From: Mucilaginibacter lacusdianchii
Lineage (GTDB): Bacteria; Bacteroidota; Bacteroidia; Sphingobacteriales; Sphingobacteriaceae
Assembly: GCF_009770985.1 (NCBI RefSeq)
Contig: NZ_WSRW01000005.1
Location: 51,469-115,468, forward strand
DNA length: 64,000 bases
Direction of reading: 5' to 3'
Each line of letters begins with the position of its first letter. Position 1 is the stretch's first letter. The translations under genes were made by a program, and so were the position numbers. Under the pieces are notes generated by a model. That model saw nothing but the letters and a program-made list of their open reading frames with translations. It did no database searches and was not told the origin of the DNA. Positions 8,088 through 16,144 of this stretch are shown piece after piece.

Positions 8088-8422
8088 AAAGCCTGGCCGA
8101 TCAGCTGCGGGAGGAGCTGACTAAACCTGGAGCGTCCAAACCGAAGGCGGAGGCTGCAAAAGAAAAATCCCGCGTTTCTAAAAAAGCAGCAGCTGGCCCT
8201 GCAGAAATCGTTCAGGCCGTTCAGTCTTTTGACAACAGCAACTACAAAGCGATGGTACATGTGCGCTTCGATACGAAAACTGTCGACCTGATGAATCGCT
8301 TCAAGCTGGCTGCCGGCGTTGACGTGACCAAGCTGGTCGCCTTTGCTGTCCATCACCTCTTTGACACGCATCCTGAACTGAAACAAACCATTAAACATTA
8401 CCTTCAAAACTTAGAATTATGA
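8075..8422 (+). CDS. Small DNA-binding-like partner of ParA
   Basis: This 115-residue protein overlaps parA by 13 bases. Its first 55 residues are lysine- and alanine-rich and low in complexity. The second half (YKAMVHVRFDTKTVDLMNR, then KLAAGVDVTKLVAFAVHHL) has the beta-helix-helix pattern of ribbon-helix-helix proteins such as the DUF3408 proteins that follow TraA in Bacteroides elements. A ParB-like adaptor role is inferred from position and fold pattern. The next gene starts within its last codons (ATG 8419), showing continued coupling. Confidence 0.65.
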   Translation: MENLKSLADQLREELTKPGASKPKAEAAKEKSRVSKKAAAGPAEIVQAVQSFDNSNYKAMVHVRFDTKTVDLMNRFKLAAGVDVTKLVAFAVHHLFDTHPELKQTIKHYLQNLEL

Positions 8423-8709
8423 CTTGGTTTCAATTTATCATCTGGCTCGCTGCAATCTACATCCTGTATTATGGCGGGCTGATCATCTGGGAACTGCTGC
8501 AAGCCAAAAGGCGGCCTTTCGGAGATGATCCTCATGAACTCACCTTCGTAGAGGAGTTTGTTCCGCTGCCAGCCGAATCCCAAGACCATGGGCCGGCTGC
8601 ATCAGCTGATGTGTCTTCCGTGGTTTCCTCCGGCGGTGTGAAACTGAAAGACATTTTCAGACTGGCTCAGGAAGAGGCCATTGAGTACATCCGCCCGGTA
8701 AGTTTCTGA
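8419..8709 (+). CDS. Small single-pass membrane protein in tra operon
   Basis: The 96-residue protein begins with one hydrophobic helix (FQFIIWLAAIYILYYGGLII, residues 4-23) followed by a soluble tail with acidic and serine-rich stretches. The tail ends in a helical segment KLKDIFRLAQEEAIEYIRP. The pattern (N-terminal anchor, cytoplasmic linker, short C-terminal helix) matches a common small component upstream of traE in Bacteroidota elements. The precise family is not identified. It overlaps the preceding gene by four bases and ends one base before the next start. Confidence 0.65.
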   Translation: MTWFQFIIWLAAIYILYYGGLIIWELLQAKRRPFGDDPHELTFVEEFVPLPAESQDHGPAASADVSSVVSSGGVKLKDIFRLAQEEAIEYIRPVSF

Positions 8710-8710
8710 C

Positions 8711-9004
8711 ATGAAGCGATACCTCACCCTTACTGCTATCTGCCTGCTGAGTCTGCAACTGCAGGCACAGCCCGGCATTGCCGAAATGCAGCAGGCCCGA
8801 CAGCAGTTGGCCTCATCGTTTTTCTCGGCTTTTGATCTCGCCCTGGTCTTGGCCACCCTGCTGGGGAGCTTCGGCGCAGTCAGGATCTATCACAACTGGC
8901 AGATGGGCAAGCCCCGCATGGATGCGGAGGTCGCAGCCTGGCTTTTTGCCGCCATCTTTGTCGTCCTCTCCGGGACGTTCCTGCAGGCTCTGTTCGGAAT
9001 CTGA
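8711..9004 (+). CDS. TraE-like small secreted membrane protein (DUF4134-like paralogue)
   Basis: The 97-residue protein has a signal peptide (MKRYLTLTAICLLSLQLQAQ) and then two hydrophobic helices: around residues 38-56 (FDLALVLATLLGSFGAVRIY) and 74-95. Helix, short polar loop with W and charged residues, helix is the same plan as TraE at 9172, and both end in a ...FGI/FGL tail. It is probably a diverged paralogue of TraE, which is VirB2-like in size and topology. Having two such proteins in tandem suggests a major and a minor pilin-like subunit, which is inference. Confidence 0.65.
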   Translation: MKRYLTLTAICLLSLQLQAQPGIAEMQQARQQLASSFFSAFDLALVLATLLGSFGAVRIYHNWQMGKPRMDAEVAAWLFAAIFVVLSGTFLQALFGI

Positions 9005-9087
9005 TCGCCTGTTTACCTTTTAAAGGATTCCCGCTCTTACTTCAACAAAACCTCACATTCCATTTTGGGTGCTCTGACAAGCGTTTC

Positions 9088-9146
9088 GTGACCTGAACGC
9101 CGTTCTATCATACCCGGCTGCCGCTCCGGCAGCCTTAAAAGGTCAC
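9088..9146 (+). promoter_or_regulatory. Structured leader upstream of traE
   Basis: The 167-base gap before traE folds on paper into a nested structure. An outer inverted repeat GTGACCT (9088-9094) / AGGTCAC (9140-9146) encloses a perfect 8-bp hairpin GGCTGCCG-CTC-CGGCAGCC (9116-9134). No U-run follows the inner hairpin, so it is not a standard terminator. It may be an RNA-processing or stabilising element that sets the level of traE relative to the upstream genes, or a leader of a second promoter. Confidence 0.45.
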
Positions 9147-9171
9147 CGCCTGATTCTCTTTTTTTTCTTTC

Positions 9172-9477
9172 ATGTTTAACAAAATAAAAAAATTACTGGC
9201 CGCAGCGCTGCTGTTGGCTTTTACTGTTCCAGCCTTCGCGCAAAGTGGTGTCAACGGCCTGAACACCGCAACTTCAACACTGAAAACCTATGTGGACCCT
9301 GTCAGCAACATTACGCTGGTCATCGGCGGCATTGTTGGTATTGTCGGTGCCATTCGGGTCTATTCTAAATGGAACAGCGGCGATCAGGACATCAACAAGG
9401 AGCTGATGGGCTGGGGCGGCTCCTGCGTTTTCCTAGTGGTTTCCGCACTGGTGGTCAAAGCATTCTTCGGCTTGTAA
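9172..9477 (+). CDS. traE: Conjugative transfer protein TraE (DUF4134)
   Basis: The 101-residue protein has a signal peptide (MFNKIKKLLAAALLLAFTVPAFAQ, cleaved after AFA-Q) and two membrane helices (about 45-63 and 80-98). The loop between them reads VYSKWNSGDQDINKELMGW, which is diagnostic for Bacteroides TraE. TraE is small and double-spanning like VirB2 pilins. It is preceded by the longest gap in this part of the operon and a structured leader. The traF start follows one base after its stop. Confidence 0.85.
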   Translation: MFNKIKKLLAAALLLAFTVPAFAQSGVNGLNTATSTLKTYVDPVSNITLVIGGIVGIVGAIRVYSKWNSGDQDINKELMGWGGSCVFLVVSALVVKAFFGL

Positions 9478-9478
9478 G

Positions 9479-9766
9479 ATGATCCGGAAGTATGCGATTT
9501 ATAAGGGGCTCCAAAAGCCCCTTATTTTCAAAGGTTTCAAAGGCAAGTTTATCTACTGGGGCATTGGCTTTTTGCTGACCGGCCTCATCCTGGGTGCGCT
9601 GACGATGTCGCTGGTCAACATGTGGCTGGGTGCAGTCGTCCTGGTCGGCGCGGTAACCGGTGGCCTGCTTTACACCGCCACCCGTCAGAAAGGCGGCCTG
9701 CATGCCAAGAGCCGCAGTATGACCATTTTTATTCTTCATCATTATGGCCCAAAAAACATTGTTTAA
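9479..9766 (+). CDS. traF: Conjugative transfer protein TraF (DUF4133, VirB3-like)
   Basis: The 95-residue protein opens with the family motif YAIYKGLQKPLIFKGFKGKF and then has two membrane helices (about residues 26-47 and 51-66). It ends just after the traG start, overlapping it by 23 bases. VirB3-like proteins link the membrane complex to the VirB4-type ATPase, and TraG follows here as expected. Its codons 8-16 form a perfect terminator-like hairpin (listed separately), which constrains this stretch of coding sequence. Confidence 0.85.
   Translation: MIRKYAIYKGLQKPLIFKGFKGKFIYWGIGFLLTGLILGALTMSLVNMWLGAVVLVGAVTGGLLYTATRQKGGLHAKSRSMTIFILHHYGPKNIV
9501..9528 (+). terminator. Intrinsic-terminator-like hairpin inside the start of traF
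   Basis: ATAAGGGGCT (9501-9510) pairs perfectly with AGCCCCTTAT (9516-9525) around a five-base loop, followed by TTTC. This is a textbook terminator shape, yet it lies 22 bases after the traF start codon, within the coding sequence. Ribosomes on traF would mask it, so termination here would depend on translation or on an antitermination factor. Similar hairpins occur near the starts of the coupling-protein gene and the gene at 30012. Confidence 0.6.
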
Positions 9767-12176
9767 TATTCCTTATGCCGGCGTCGACCATATCGGCGGT
9801 TATGATCTGCTGATTGGCCAGAACGGAGAATTGTCGGCTGTCCTTACCCTGACCAACCCGGTCCTGCGTTTTTCTGCGCATCCCGGCGCTTACGAGGAAT
9901 TTCACTATCTGCTGATCAATCTGGTCAAGGTACTAGGTGACGGATATCTGCTGCAGAAACATGATATTATCAGCCGGCAGGCTTACCGGCGGACACCGAG
10001 TCCGGAATACCTCCAGCAGGCCTACGATGAGCATTTCGAGGGCCGGGAATGCGTCCGGCTGCAAACCTATCTTACCATTACCCGGCAGATCAAAAAAGGG
10101 GCGTTTTACGTCTATGATCCGAAATCGGTTATCCTGTTTACGCAGGCGGTAACCAAAGTGCTGGACCTGCTGCCTTCCGCCAGAACGCTGCAGGAAGCGG
10201 AGATCAATCTGTTGGTGCTGGAGCTGCTCGGCATGGAATTCGGCAGCTCTAACCTAGTGCTCAATAACATTCTGCCCGGAGATACGCAGCTTACCATCGG
10301 CGACAAAGCGGTCAGGTCCATATCCCTGGTCAACATCGACAGCATAGACCTTCCGCCGGAAGTGGGTGCCCATATCGAGCTCCATGATAAGGAAAGTTTG
10401 CGCGGCTTTCCGGTGGACATGTTGTCTTTTTTGTTTCGGGTACCAGCTGCCCAGGCGATTGTTTTTCATCAGCTCATCGAGATCCCAAACCAAGCAGTCG
10501 TGCTCCGCAAACTGGAACAGAAAAAGAAAAGACACTCGGGTATGCCGGACCCGGCGAATCAGTTGTGCGTAGAGGACATTGATGCGCTGCTGACCGATGT
10601 CGCCCGCGACAACCAGCTGCTGGTCAACTGCCACTTTAATATTGTGGTGACAGCGGCCACATCTGAGATTCAGAAGGCGACAAATTTCGTGGAGAGTTCG
10701 TTGTTTCAACTGGGCGTTATCCCGAGCCGGAATGCTTACAATCAGCTGGAGCTCTTCCGGACCCTGTTGCCCGGCAACGGCGTGGAGATGAAAGAATATG
10801 ACTGGTTTTTGACCACCTGTGATGCGGCCGCCTGCTTTTTCTTCAAGGAGTCGCTTCCCCGGGACGAACCATCAGATTTTCTCCTGCGGTTTACCGACCG
10901 TCAGGGCATTCCGGTAGGTATCGATCCGGCGGACCTGCCCATGCGGACCGGCAGGATCAACAACCGTAACAAGTTCGTGCTCGGTCCGAGCGGCTCGGGC
11001 AAAAGCTTTTTTATGAATGCCCTCATGGAGCAGTACATGCTTTACAATATGGACATGGTAATTGTCGATACCGGCCACTCGTACTCCGGCTTGTGCAGTT
11101 ATTATGGCGGAAAGTACATCACCTATTCAGACCGGTCGCCGATCACCATGAACCCGTTCCAGATTTCCGAAGCCGAATACAATATCGAAAAGAAGGATTT
11201 TTTGTGTACGCTGATCGGCGTAGCCTGGAAAGGGGCAGAGGGCGTATTTTCGCCGGTGGAGCGCGATGTGGTGGCGCAAGTCATTTCCGCTTATTACCAA
11301 CGGGCTTTCGCCCAAAATACTGAGCTGAGCTTCAATACCTTCTACGAATTCGCACTGGACAAAATACCTGAGATCAAACAGGCTGAAAATATCAGCTTCG
11401 ATTTCGATGAGTTCCGGTATGTGCTCAAGAAATTTTATCGAGAAGGCGAATTTGAGACGATTTTGAACAAGGACGCTGACCGCTCATTGTTCAGTGAAAG
11501 ATTTATTGTCTTCGAGATCGATTCTATCAAAGAACACAAGATCCTCTTCCCCATAGTCACGCTCATCATTATGGATGTATTCATCCAGAAAATGCGCTAC
11601 CGCTCGGACCGCCGGAAGACGCTGGTCGTGGAGGAAGCCTGGAAGGCTATTGCCAGTCCGCTGATGGCAGGGTACCTGCTATACCTATACAAGACGGTGC
11701 GCAAGTTCTGGGGAGAAGCCATTGTCGTGACCCAGGAACTGGGTGATATCATCGGCAACGCCGTGGTGAAGGACAGCATCATCAACAATTCGGACACGAT
11801 CTGCCTTTTGGACCAGACCAAGTTCAAGGATAACTATCAGCAGATTGCAGCCTTGCTGTCAATCAACGAGACAGAACGTCGCAAGATTTTCACGATCAAC
11901 CAGCTGGATAATGCCGAAGGGCGGGGCCGCTTCAAGGAAGTCTACATCCGCCGGGGCGCAACCGGGGAGGTTTACGGCGTGGAGGTGTCGCTGAAACAGT
12001 ATCTGACCTACACGACCGAAAAGCCTGAAAAATCTGCTGTGGAATTCTACGCTGCTGTTTATGACTCCTATCCCGCTGGTCTGGATGCGTTTGTCAGGGA
12101 TTTGAAAAACAGTGGCCAATCCCTGTCTGCATTCATTACCCATGTCAATCAAATTGCTTATGAAAATCCTCTTTAA
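9744..12176 (+). CDS. traG: Conjugation ATPase TraG (VirB4-like)
   Basis: The 810-residue protein begins MAQKTLFNIPYAG, typical for Bacteroides TraG. Walker A GPSGSGKSF is at about residue 413, an MVIVDTGHSYSGLC strand follows, and Walker B with the extended TLVVEEAWKAI is near 626; VVTQELGDII and the KTVRKFWGE context typical for VirB4/TraC ATPases come next. It powers assembly of the type IV secretion apparatus at the inner membrane. The length is normal for the family. The start overlaps traF by 23 bases, and the following gene starts inside its last codons. Confidence 0.93.
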   Translation: MAQKTLFNIPYAGVDHIGGYDLLIGQNGELSAVLTLTNPVLRFSAHPGAYEEFHYLLINLVKVLGDGYLLQKHDIISRQAYRRTPSPEYLQQAYDEHFEGRECVRLQTYLTITRQIKKGAFYVYDPKSVILFTQAVTKVLDLLPSARTLQEAEINLLVLELLGMEFGSSNLVLNNILPGDTQLTIGDKAVRSISLVNIDSIDLPPEVGAHIELHDKESLRGFPVDMLSFLFRVPAAQAIVFHQLIEIPNQAVVLRKLEQKKKRHSGMPDPANQLCVEDIDALLTDVARDNQLLVNCHFNIVVTAATSEIQKATNFVESSLFQLGVIPSRNAYNQLELFRTLLPGNGVEMKEYDWFLTTCDAAACFFFKESLPRDEPSDFLLRFTDRQGIPVGIDPADLPMRTGRINNRNKFVLGPSGSGKSFFMNALMEQYMLYNMDMVIVDTGHSYSGLCSYYGGKYITYSDRSPITMNPFQISEAEYNIEKKDFLCTLIGVAWKGAEGVFSPVERDVVAQVISAYYQRAFAQNTELSFNTFYEFALDKIPEIKQAENISFDFDEFRYVLKKFYREGEFETILNKDADRSLFSERFIVFEIDSIKEHKILFPIVTLIIMDVFIQKMRYRSDRRKTLVVEEAWKAIASPLMAGYLLYLYKTVRKFWGEAIVVTQELGDIIGNAVVKDSIINNSDTICLLDQTKFKDNYQQIAALLSINETERRKIFTINQLDNAEGRGRFKEVYIRRGATGEVYGVEVSLKQYLTYTTEKPEKSAVEFYAAVYDSYPAGLDAFVRDLKNSGQSLSAFITHVNQIAYENPL

Positions 12177-12834
12177 AACTATCGTTCTGCTCTGTTTCCT
12201 GCACTTGTCCTTTCCTGCTTTGGCCCAGGAACTGGTGGTGGATCCGACCGTCTCCGGCGCGATTGCGGCACATGCCGGCGTGATCAACGGCCAGCTCAAT
12301 ACGACCAACAATAAGCTGGATCTGATCCAAAGGGGCCAGCTGGCGGTGGGCAGCCAGCTGGCTGTCGTCAGCAATCTCCAAAACCGGATTTATAACGGCT
12401 TAAGCCAGGTTGCTGCCGTCCTCAATAATCTCACGACCATCAAGGAGATTGCCGACTGCGGGTCCGATATCCTAAAGGATGTGGAAGGCGCCGTTAAGTT
12501 GGCAGCATCCGATCCGGTCCTGCTGCTGTTTGCCCAGCAGGGTGCCAGGGACTTTGAGACCCGGGCGACTTTGCTGGCGGCGGATGTCAGCGCCTTTGTG
12601 CTGAAAGGCGGTTCCGCAAATCTGATGGACTCCGGAGAGCGTGGAAAGCTCCTCAATCATATCGCTCAGGAAATGCGGATCTTGCGGGGAATTGCCTACG
12701 GCATGAACCGGTCGATGTACTGGGCCAGGATGAACGGCGTTCTGCGCTCGCTCAATCCCTGGGCAGCATGGCAAAGCCAGGATGTCCGGATTGCGAACGA
12801 CGTGCTCACCAACGCAAAATACCTCAAACCATGA
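12160..12834 (+). CDS. Secreted tra-operon protein, copy 1 of a tandem family (VirB5/TraI position)
   Basis: Start chosen at ATG 12160, where a signal peptide begins (MKILFKTIVLLCFLHLS, cleaved near ALA-QE); 225 residues. The mature part is mostly helical with many Asn/Gln, and ends AKYLKP. The following two genes have the same length, an N-terminal signal, and the same LLLFA...RATxL...VSxF and AKYLK(P) features, so they form a tandem family. Copies 1 and 3 are closest. The position after traG corresponds to the TraI (DUF4141) slot of CTnDOT, a periplasmic VirB5-like component. The gene overlaps traG by 17 bases. Confidence 0.75.
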   Translation: MKILFKTIVLLCFLHLSFPALAQELVVDPTVSGAIAAHAGVINGQLNTTNNKLDLIQRGQLAVGSQLAVVSNLQNRIYNGLSQVAAVLNNLTTIKEIADCGSDILKDVEGAVKLAASDPVLLLFAQQGARDFETRATLLAADVSAFVLKGGSANLMDSGERGKLLNHIAQEMRILRGIAYGMNRSMYWARMNGVLRSLNPWAAWQSQDVRIANDVLTNAKYLKP

Positions 12835-13493
12835 TTCGATTACTATTCATCACGTTGCTGACGTTATGGTTGCAGCATGCCTTCGCCCAGCAGAAAGTAT
12901 TGGATATAGCCGCCATGCATCAGCTTATCGGCGCTTCCGAAAATGAGTATGACCTCCAGCAGCAGGCCCGTACAAAACAGGCGGGCGTAAATGTGAACGA
13001 GCAGGCTAACTTGACCGTGCTGGCCCGGATCAAAAAGACTTACCGGGAGCTGCAGCAAAGGTATTCGACGCTCGGGACGGCCATCAATGTGGCGCAGATC
13101 GGCCTTAACGCCGGCCCCATGGTCAGCCGGATCGTCAGTTACCAGGCGCAGATCATCACGCTGGTGCGCCGGAATCCGGCACTGATCGCCATTGGCTACG
13201 AATCAGCACTCACCTTTGCGGCCCGGGCAGAAAGCCTTTTGCGGTTCGTCACGGGCCTGACCCTTTCCTACGGCGACATTAATCAGATGAAAGCGTCAGA
13301 CCGCAAGATCTTATTCGATTATGTGTTGTCCGAGCTCAGCACCGTGCAGGAGCTCTCCGGGAATATGCTGAATATGATGCAGTACGCCAGCCTGGCCTCA
13401 CTGCTCCGGGCCGCTAATCCCTTTCAAAATTTTATTGATGCCGACAAGCAGCTGGCCGGTCAGATTTTACAAAATGCCAAATATCTTAAATGA
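12831..13493 (+). CDS. Secreted tra-operon protein, copy 2 of the tandem family (most diverged)
   Basis: Start at ATG 12831, in an ATGA overlap with the previous stop; 220 residues. Signal peptide MIRLLFITLLTLWLQHAFAQ. The mature protein is helical and ends LAGQILQNAKYLK, like its neighbours. The central region shows the same spacing of helices but weaker identity to copies 1 and 3, for example a DRKILFDYVLSELSTVQEL segment in place of the GKLLNHIAQEMRILRGI segment. It is probably a periplasmic part of the transfer channel. A diverged copy suggests distinct roles in a hetero-oligomer rather than simple redundancy. Confidence 0.7.
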   Translation: MIRLLFITLLTLWLQHAFAQQKVLDIAAMHQLIGASENEYDLQQQARTKQAGVNVNEQANLTVLARIKKTYRELQQRYSTLGTAINVAQIGLNAGPMVSRIVSYQAQIITLVRRNPALIAIGYESALTFAARAESLLRFVTGLTLSYGDINQMKASDRKILFDYVLSELSTVQELSGNMLNMMQYASLASLLRAANPFQNFIDADKQLAGQILQNAKYLK

Positions 13494-14152
13494 AATATCT
13501 TGATGTCATTATTCTGCTGCTGCTGTCCCTTTGCTGCCGGGCACAGCGCGTCGTCGTCGACCGGCAGCATCTGGCTACCGTGCTGCAGAACGGCACGGTC
13601 CGGAGCGCGGCCGAAAGTACCCATGAGCAGTATTTGTCCAAAATCTCCGGGAACATTGATGACCTGAACACGAATATGAGCTCGGTAGTGCTGGCACAGA
13701 CCATCATTTATGAAAGCTTATCCAACGTCAACTCCGCATTGAAAGACGGATTAGCCGTCAGGAACATGGGGGTGATCATCGCCGATATGAGCCGTTATGT
13801 GAATCAGGCGCTGGACATCGCCAGGGACCAGCCCTATTTGCTGCTTTTTGCCGGAAGCATCGCCGCGCAGATGCGCACCCGTGCGACAGCTTTGGTGACG
13901 GACGTTTCCAGTTTCATTTTGAAAGAAGGCGATAATGTCCTGGCCGACTACAATGCACGCGATCAGCTATTGCGAAAGGTCACGCAGCAGCTGCAGATCC
14001 TGGACGGTCTGGCCTACGGCGCCTGGAAAAGCATTTATTGGGCCCGCCAGCGTGGGCTGATGGCCTCGGCCACACCTTTTGCGGCTTATCTCGCTCAGGA
14101 TCAGGCCGTCGTCAACCGCATCATTCAGCAAGCTAAATATTTAAAACCATGA
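13490..14152 (+). CDS. Secreted tra-operon protein, copy 3 of the tandem family
   Basis: ATG 13490 overlaps the previous stop as ATGA; 220 residues. N-terminal signal MKYLDVIILLLLSLCCRAQ, with a CC pair that could also be a lipobox-like site. The C-terminal half closely parallels copy 1: YLLLFAGSIAAQMRTRATAL against VLLLFAQQGARDFETRATLL, then IYWARQRG against MYWARMNG, and the same AKYLKP ending. Function is inferred as for copy 1. The next gene also starts in an ATGA overlap, so four successive genes are translationally coupled. Confidence 0.75.
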   Translation: MKYLDVIILLLLSLCCRAQRVVVDRQHLATVLQNGTVRSAAESTHEQYLSKISGNIDDLNTNMSSVVLAQTIIYESLSNVNSALKDGLAVRNMGVIIADMSRYVNQALDIARDQPYLLLFAGSIAAQMRTRATALVTDVSSFILKEGDNVLADYNARDQLLRKVTQQLQILDGLAYGAWKSIYWARQRGLMASATPFAAYLAQDQAVVNRIIQQAKYLKP

Positions 14153-14928
14153 AAATATTTTTAATTGTTACCCTGGGGTTTTTGCTGCCCGGGCAGCACT
14201 GTCTAGCGCAGTCCGCCATACGGGACGAAAGTGTCCGCTACCAGCAGGAACGAATGGTGAGCCTGCAGTGGGACCAGAACAAGTTCACGCCCAAAGCAGG
14301 TTTTCTCAGTTTGAACCCTTACTACTGGCTGGTCTGGGGCCTGTTTCACCCAAGCTATCACAAGACAGACCGCCGTCCGCTCAGCGCCACCGGGCCACAA
14401 ACCCAGCGGCTGGCCCTGATAGCCGCGCTGAACGCTACCGACAACAGTTATAGACTGCAGTCTGACACGGTCCGGAGCACGGCGTTGTCCGAGATCGCTG
14501 GTCAGTCAGGGCTGATTACGGATGCTGATCCGCTCTGGCAGCTCTACTATAAAAGCGAACTGGACCCGGTCATTAACCATTCTGCGGCACGCATACTCGC
14601 CGGACTTTCGCCGGCGGTAACCCAGGAGCTGCTGAGCGATGGCCTGTATGCCTGGTACAAAAACGAGCTGGATATGCTGGGTGAGCGGATCACAGCGGCA
14701 CATGCCACCAATCTTGACCGGGGAAGCCGGATACTTGCTTACCACCGCTACCTGATGGAGTACCGGAAACTCGCCGGCGTCTGGGCCATTCGTACATCCG
14801 CTGCGGCAAGAACGCTCCAAATGACCGTTAACCAGCAGCGACTGAAGGCGGGATCGGTTACCGTCTCCCGCTGGACACCGCAGACAGATATTGAGATTGC
14901 CAACCAAGTCTTACAACATGTTCAATGA
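14149..14928 (+). CDS. Secreted protein of unknown function in tra operon
   Basis: ATG 14149 lies in an ATGA overlap with the previous gene; 259 residues. Signal peptide MKIFLIVTLGFLLPGQHCLAQ, then a soluble, helix-rich protein with a W/Y-rich segment near residues 60-75 (NPYYWLVWGLFHPSYHK). It is not clearly related to the three preceding proteins and I do not recognise a family. The codons for LLPGQ contain a perfect 14-bp palindrome GCTGCCCGGGCAGC near 14180. Position between the tandem secreted family and traJ implies a periplasmic or outer-membrane role in transfer. Confidence 0.65.
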   Translation: MKIFLIVTLGFLLPGQHCLAQSAIRDESVRYQQERMVSLQWDQNKFTPKAGFLSLNPYYWLVWGLFHPSYHKTDRRPLSATGPQTQRLALIAALNATDNSYRLQSDTVRSTALSEIAGQSGLITDADPLWQLYYKSELDPVINHSAARILAGLSPAVTQELLSDGLYAWYKNELDMLGERITAAHATNLDRGSRILAYHRYLMEYRKLAGVWAIRTSAAARTLQMTVNQQRLKAGSVTVSRWTPQTDIEIANQVLQHVQ

Positions 14929-16076
14929 AAAAGAAAATTATTTTATCGTTTCTGCTGGTTGCGCTGGTCGGTGTAGCCTTCGGACAAAGTACTTCCGGCG
15001 ATCACAAAACCTTGGAGTTCCTTCAGGGTGATGGCGTGTATGAGACAGGCATGATGGTGTTCTTAAAAGGGCTCAAAGATTCCGTCTGGAGCCACTTTGA
15101 TTTTTTTATCACCGATGCCAAAGCGCTCGCCGCTATTTTTATGATCATTTTTTTTGCGATCCGCTCCTATGAGATGATGGTGGGTGACAAACAATTGGAA
15201 GTGATGCCGCTCCTCAGGCCGTTTGGCCTGGCCATGATCATTCTCTGGTGGGGCGTCTTCGTGAAGATGCTGGCCTTCCCGACAGACCTGGTCGCTAATC
15301 AAACCGAGCAGATGTTTCAAAGTGAGCAGACTATTGTGAACAATCTGCGCTACACCCGCTCTACTCTCATGCTGGCCGTGGCCAATTCGTTGTATACCTT
15401 TCAGGCGCAGACTGAGGTCGCCGAAAAGGAAAGCGATACCTGGTACGGTCAGGCATGGGACACCGTCACCAGCACGGTCAAGGAAGGCATTAGCACGGTG
15501 GTGTCGCCGCTGCTTGAACTCAAAAACCGCCTCACCGTCGGTATGCAGCTCCTTTTTACGCAGCTCCTGGAGCTGCTGGGCATCTGGATTCTGCGGCTGG
15601 CCGTGTACATCGTGTTCCTGATCCAAATCATTTATTCGACCATCCTCATTATCCTCGGACCCTTTGCGGTTGCAGTGAGCATTCTGCCTGCCTTTCGCGA
15701 TAGCTTCAGCACCTGGATCGCGCGTTTCATTTCAGTAAACCTGTACTCGGGTATTGCGTACCTCATCATGTACCTCTGCGGGCTGATGCAGGAATATGCT
15801 TTGAATTCAGAGATCAGTAAATACAAGGAACTGGTCGGGGAGGACGGGCTCAGTGCCAACATTGAAAAAATGGCCCTGTTTGCCGGCAACGGCATCCTTT
15901 CCTTTGGAACGGTCATCATCGTGTTTATGATCGGCGCCATCTGTATGTTTACCGTGCCCAGCATTTCCACCTGGATCATCTCCACTTCCGGCATCAGTAG
16001 CGCCTCCTCCACCTTTGGCCGCAGTGCCGGCACGGTGTGGGCAAGTGCACGCAAGATCACCGGTTCTTTCTTTTAA
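14925..16076 (+). CDS. traJ: Conjugative transfer membrane protein TraJ (VirB6-like)
   Basis: The 383-residue protein has a cleavable signal (MKKKIILSFLLVALVGVAFGQ) and about six to seven membrane helices in the central and C-terminal parts, with a long loop at about 120-200. LYIVF-type helices with ILGPFAVAVSILPAF near 245 and a small serine/alanine-rich C-terminus match Bacteroides TraJ. VirB6-like proteins form the inner-membrane channel. The start overlaps the previous stop. A strong terminator-like hairpin follows 27 bases after its stop, before traK. Confidence 0.88.
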   Translation: MKKKIILSFLLVALVGVAFGQSTSGDHKTLEFLQGDGVYETGMMVFLKGLKDSVWSHFDFFITDAKALAAIFMIIFFAIRSYEMMVGDKQLEVMPLLRPFGLAMIILWWGVFVKMLAFPTDLVANQTEQMFQSEQTIVNNLRYTRSTLMLAVANSLYTFQAQTEVAEKESDTWYGQAWDTVTSTVKEGISTVVSPLLELKNRLTVGMQLLFTQLLELLGIWILRLAVYIVFLIQIIYSTILIILGPFAVAVSILPAFRDSFSTWIARFISVNLYSGIAYLIMYLCGLMQEYALNSEISKYKELVGEDGLSANIEKMALFAGNGILSFGTVIIVFMIGAICMFTVPSISTWIISTSGISSASSTFGRSAGTVWASARKITGSFF

Positions 16077-16102
16077 TCCCTGTTTTTTTAACCACGCCAA
16101 TG

Positions 16103-16134
16103 GGCCGGCATGATCTCGTGCCGGCCTTTCTTTT
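16103..16134 (+). terminator. Strong intrinsic terminator or attenuator between traJ and traK
   Basis: GGCCGGCA (16103-16110) and TGCCGGCC (16119-16126) form a perfect GC-rich 8-bp stem with an eight-base loop, followed by TTTCTTTT. It is a classical terminator in the middle of what otherwise looks like one tra operon. Either traK-N have their own promoter or transcription must read through, so this is a likely control point. Confidence 0.75.
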
Positions 16135-16144
16135 AGATGCTATT

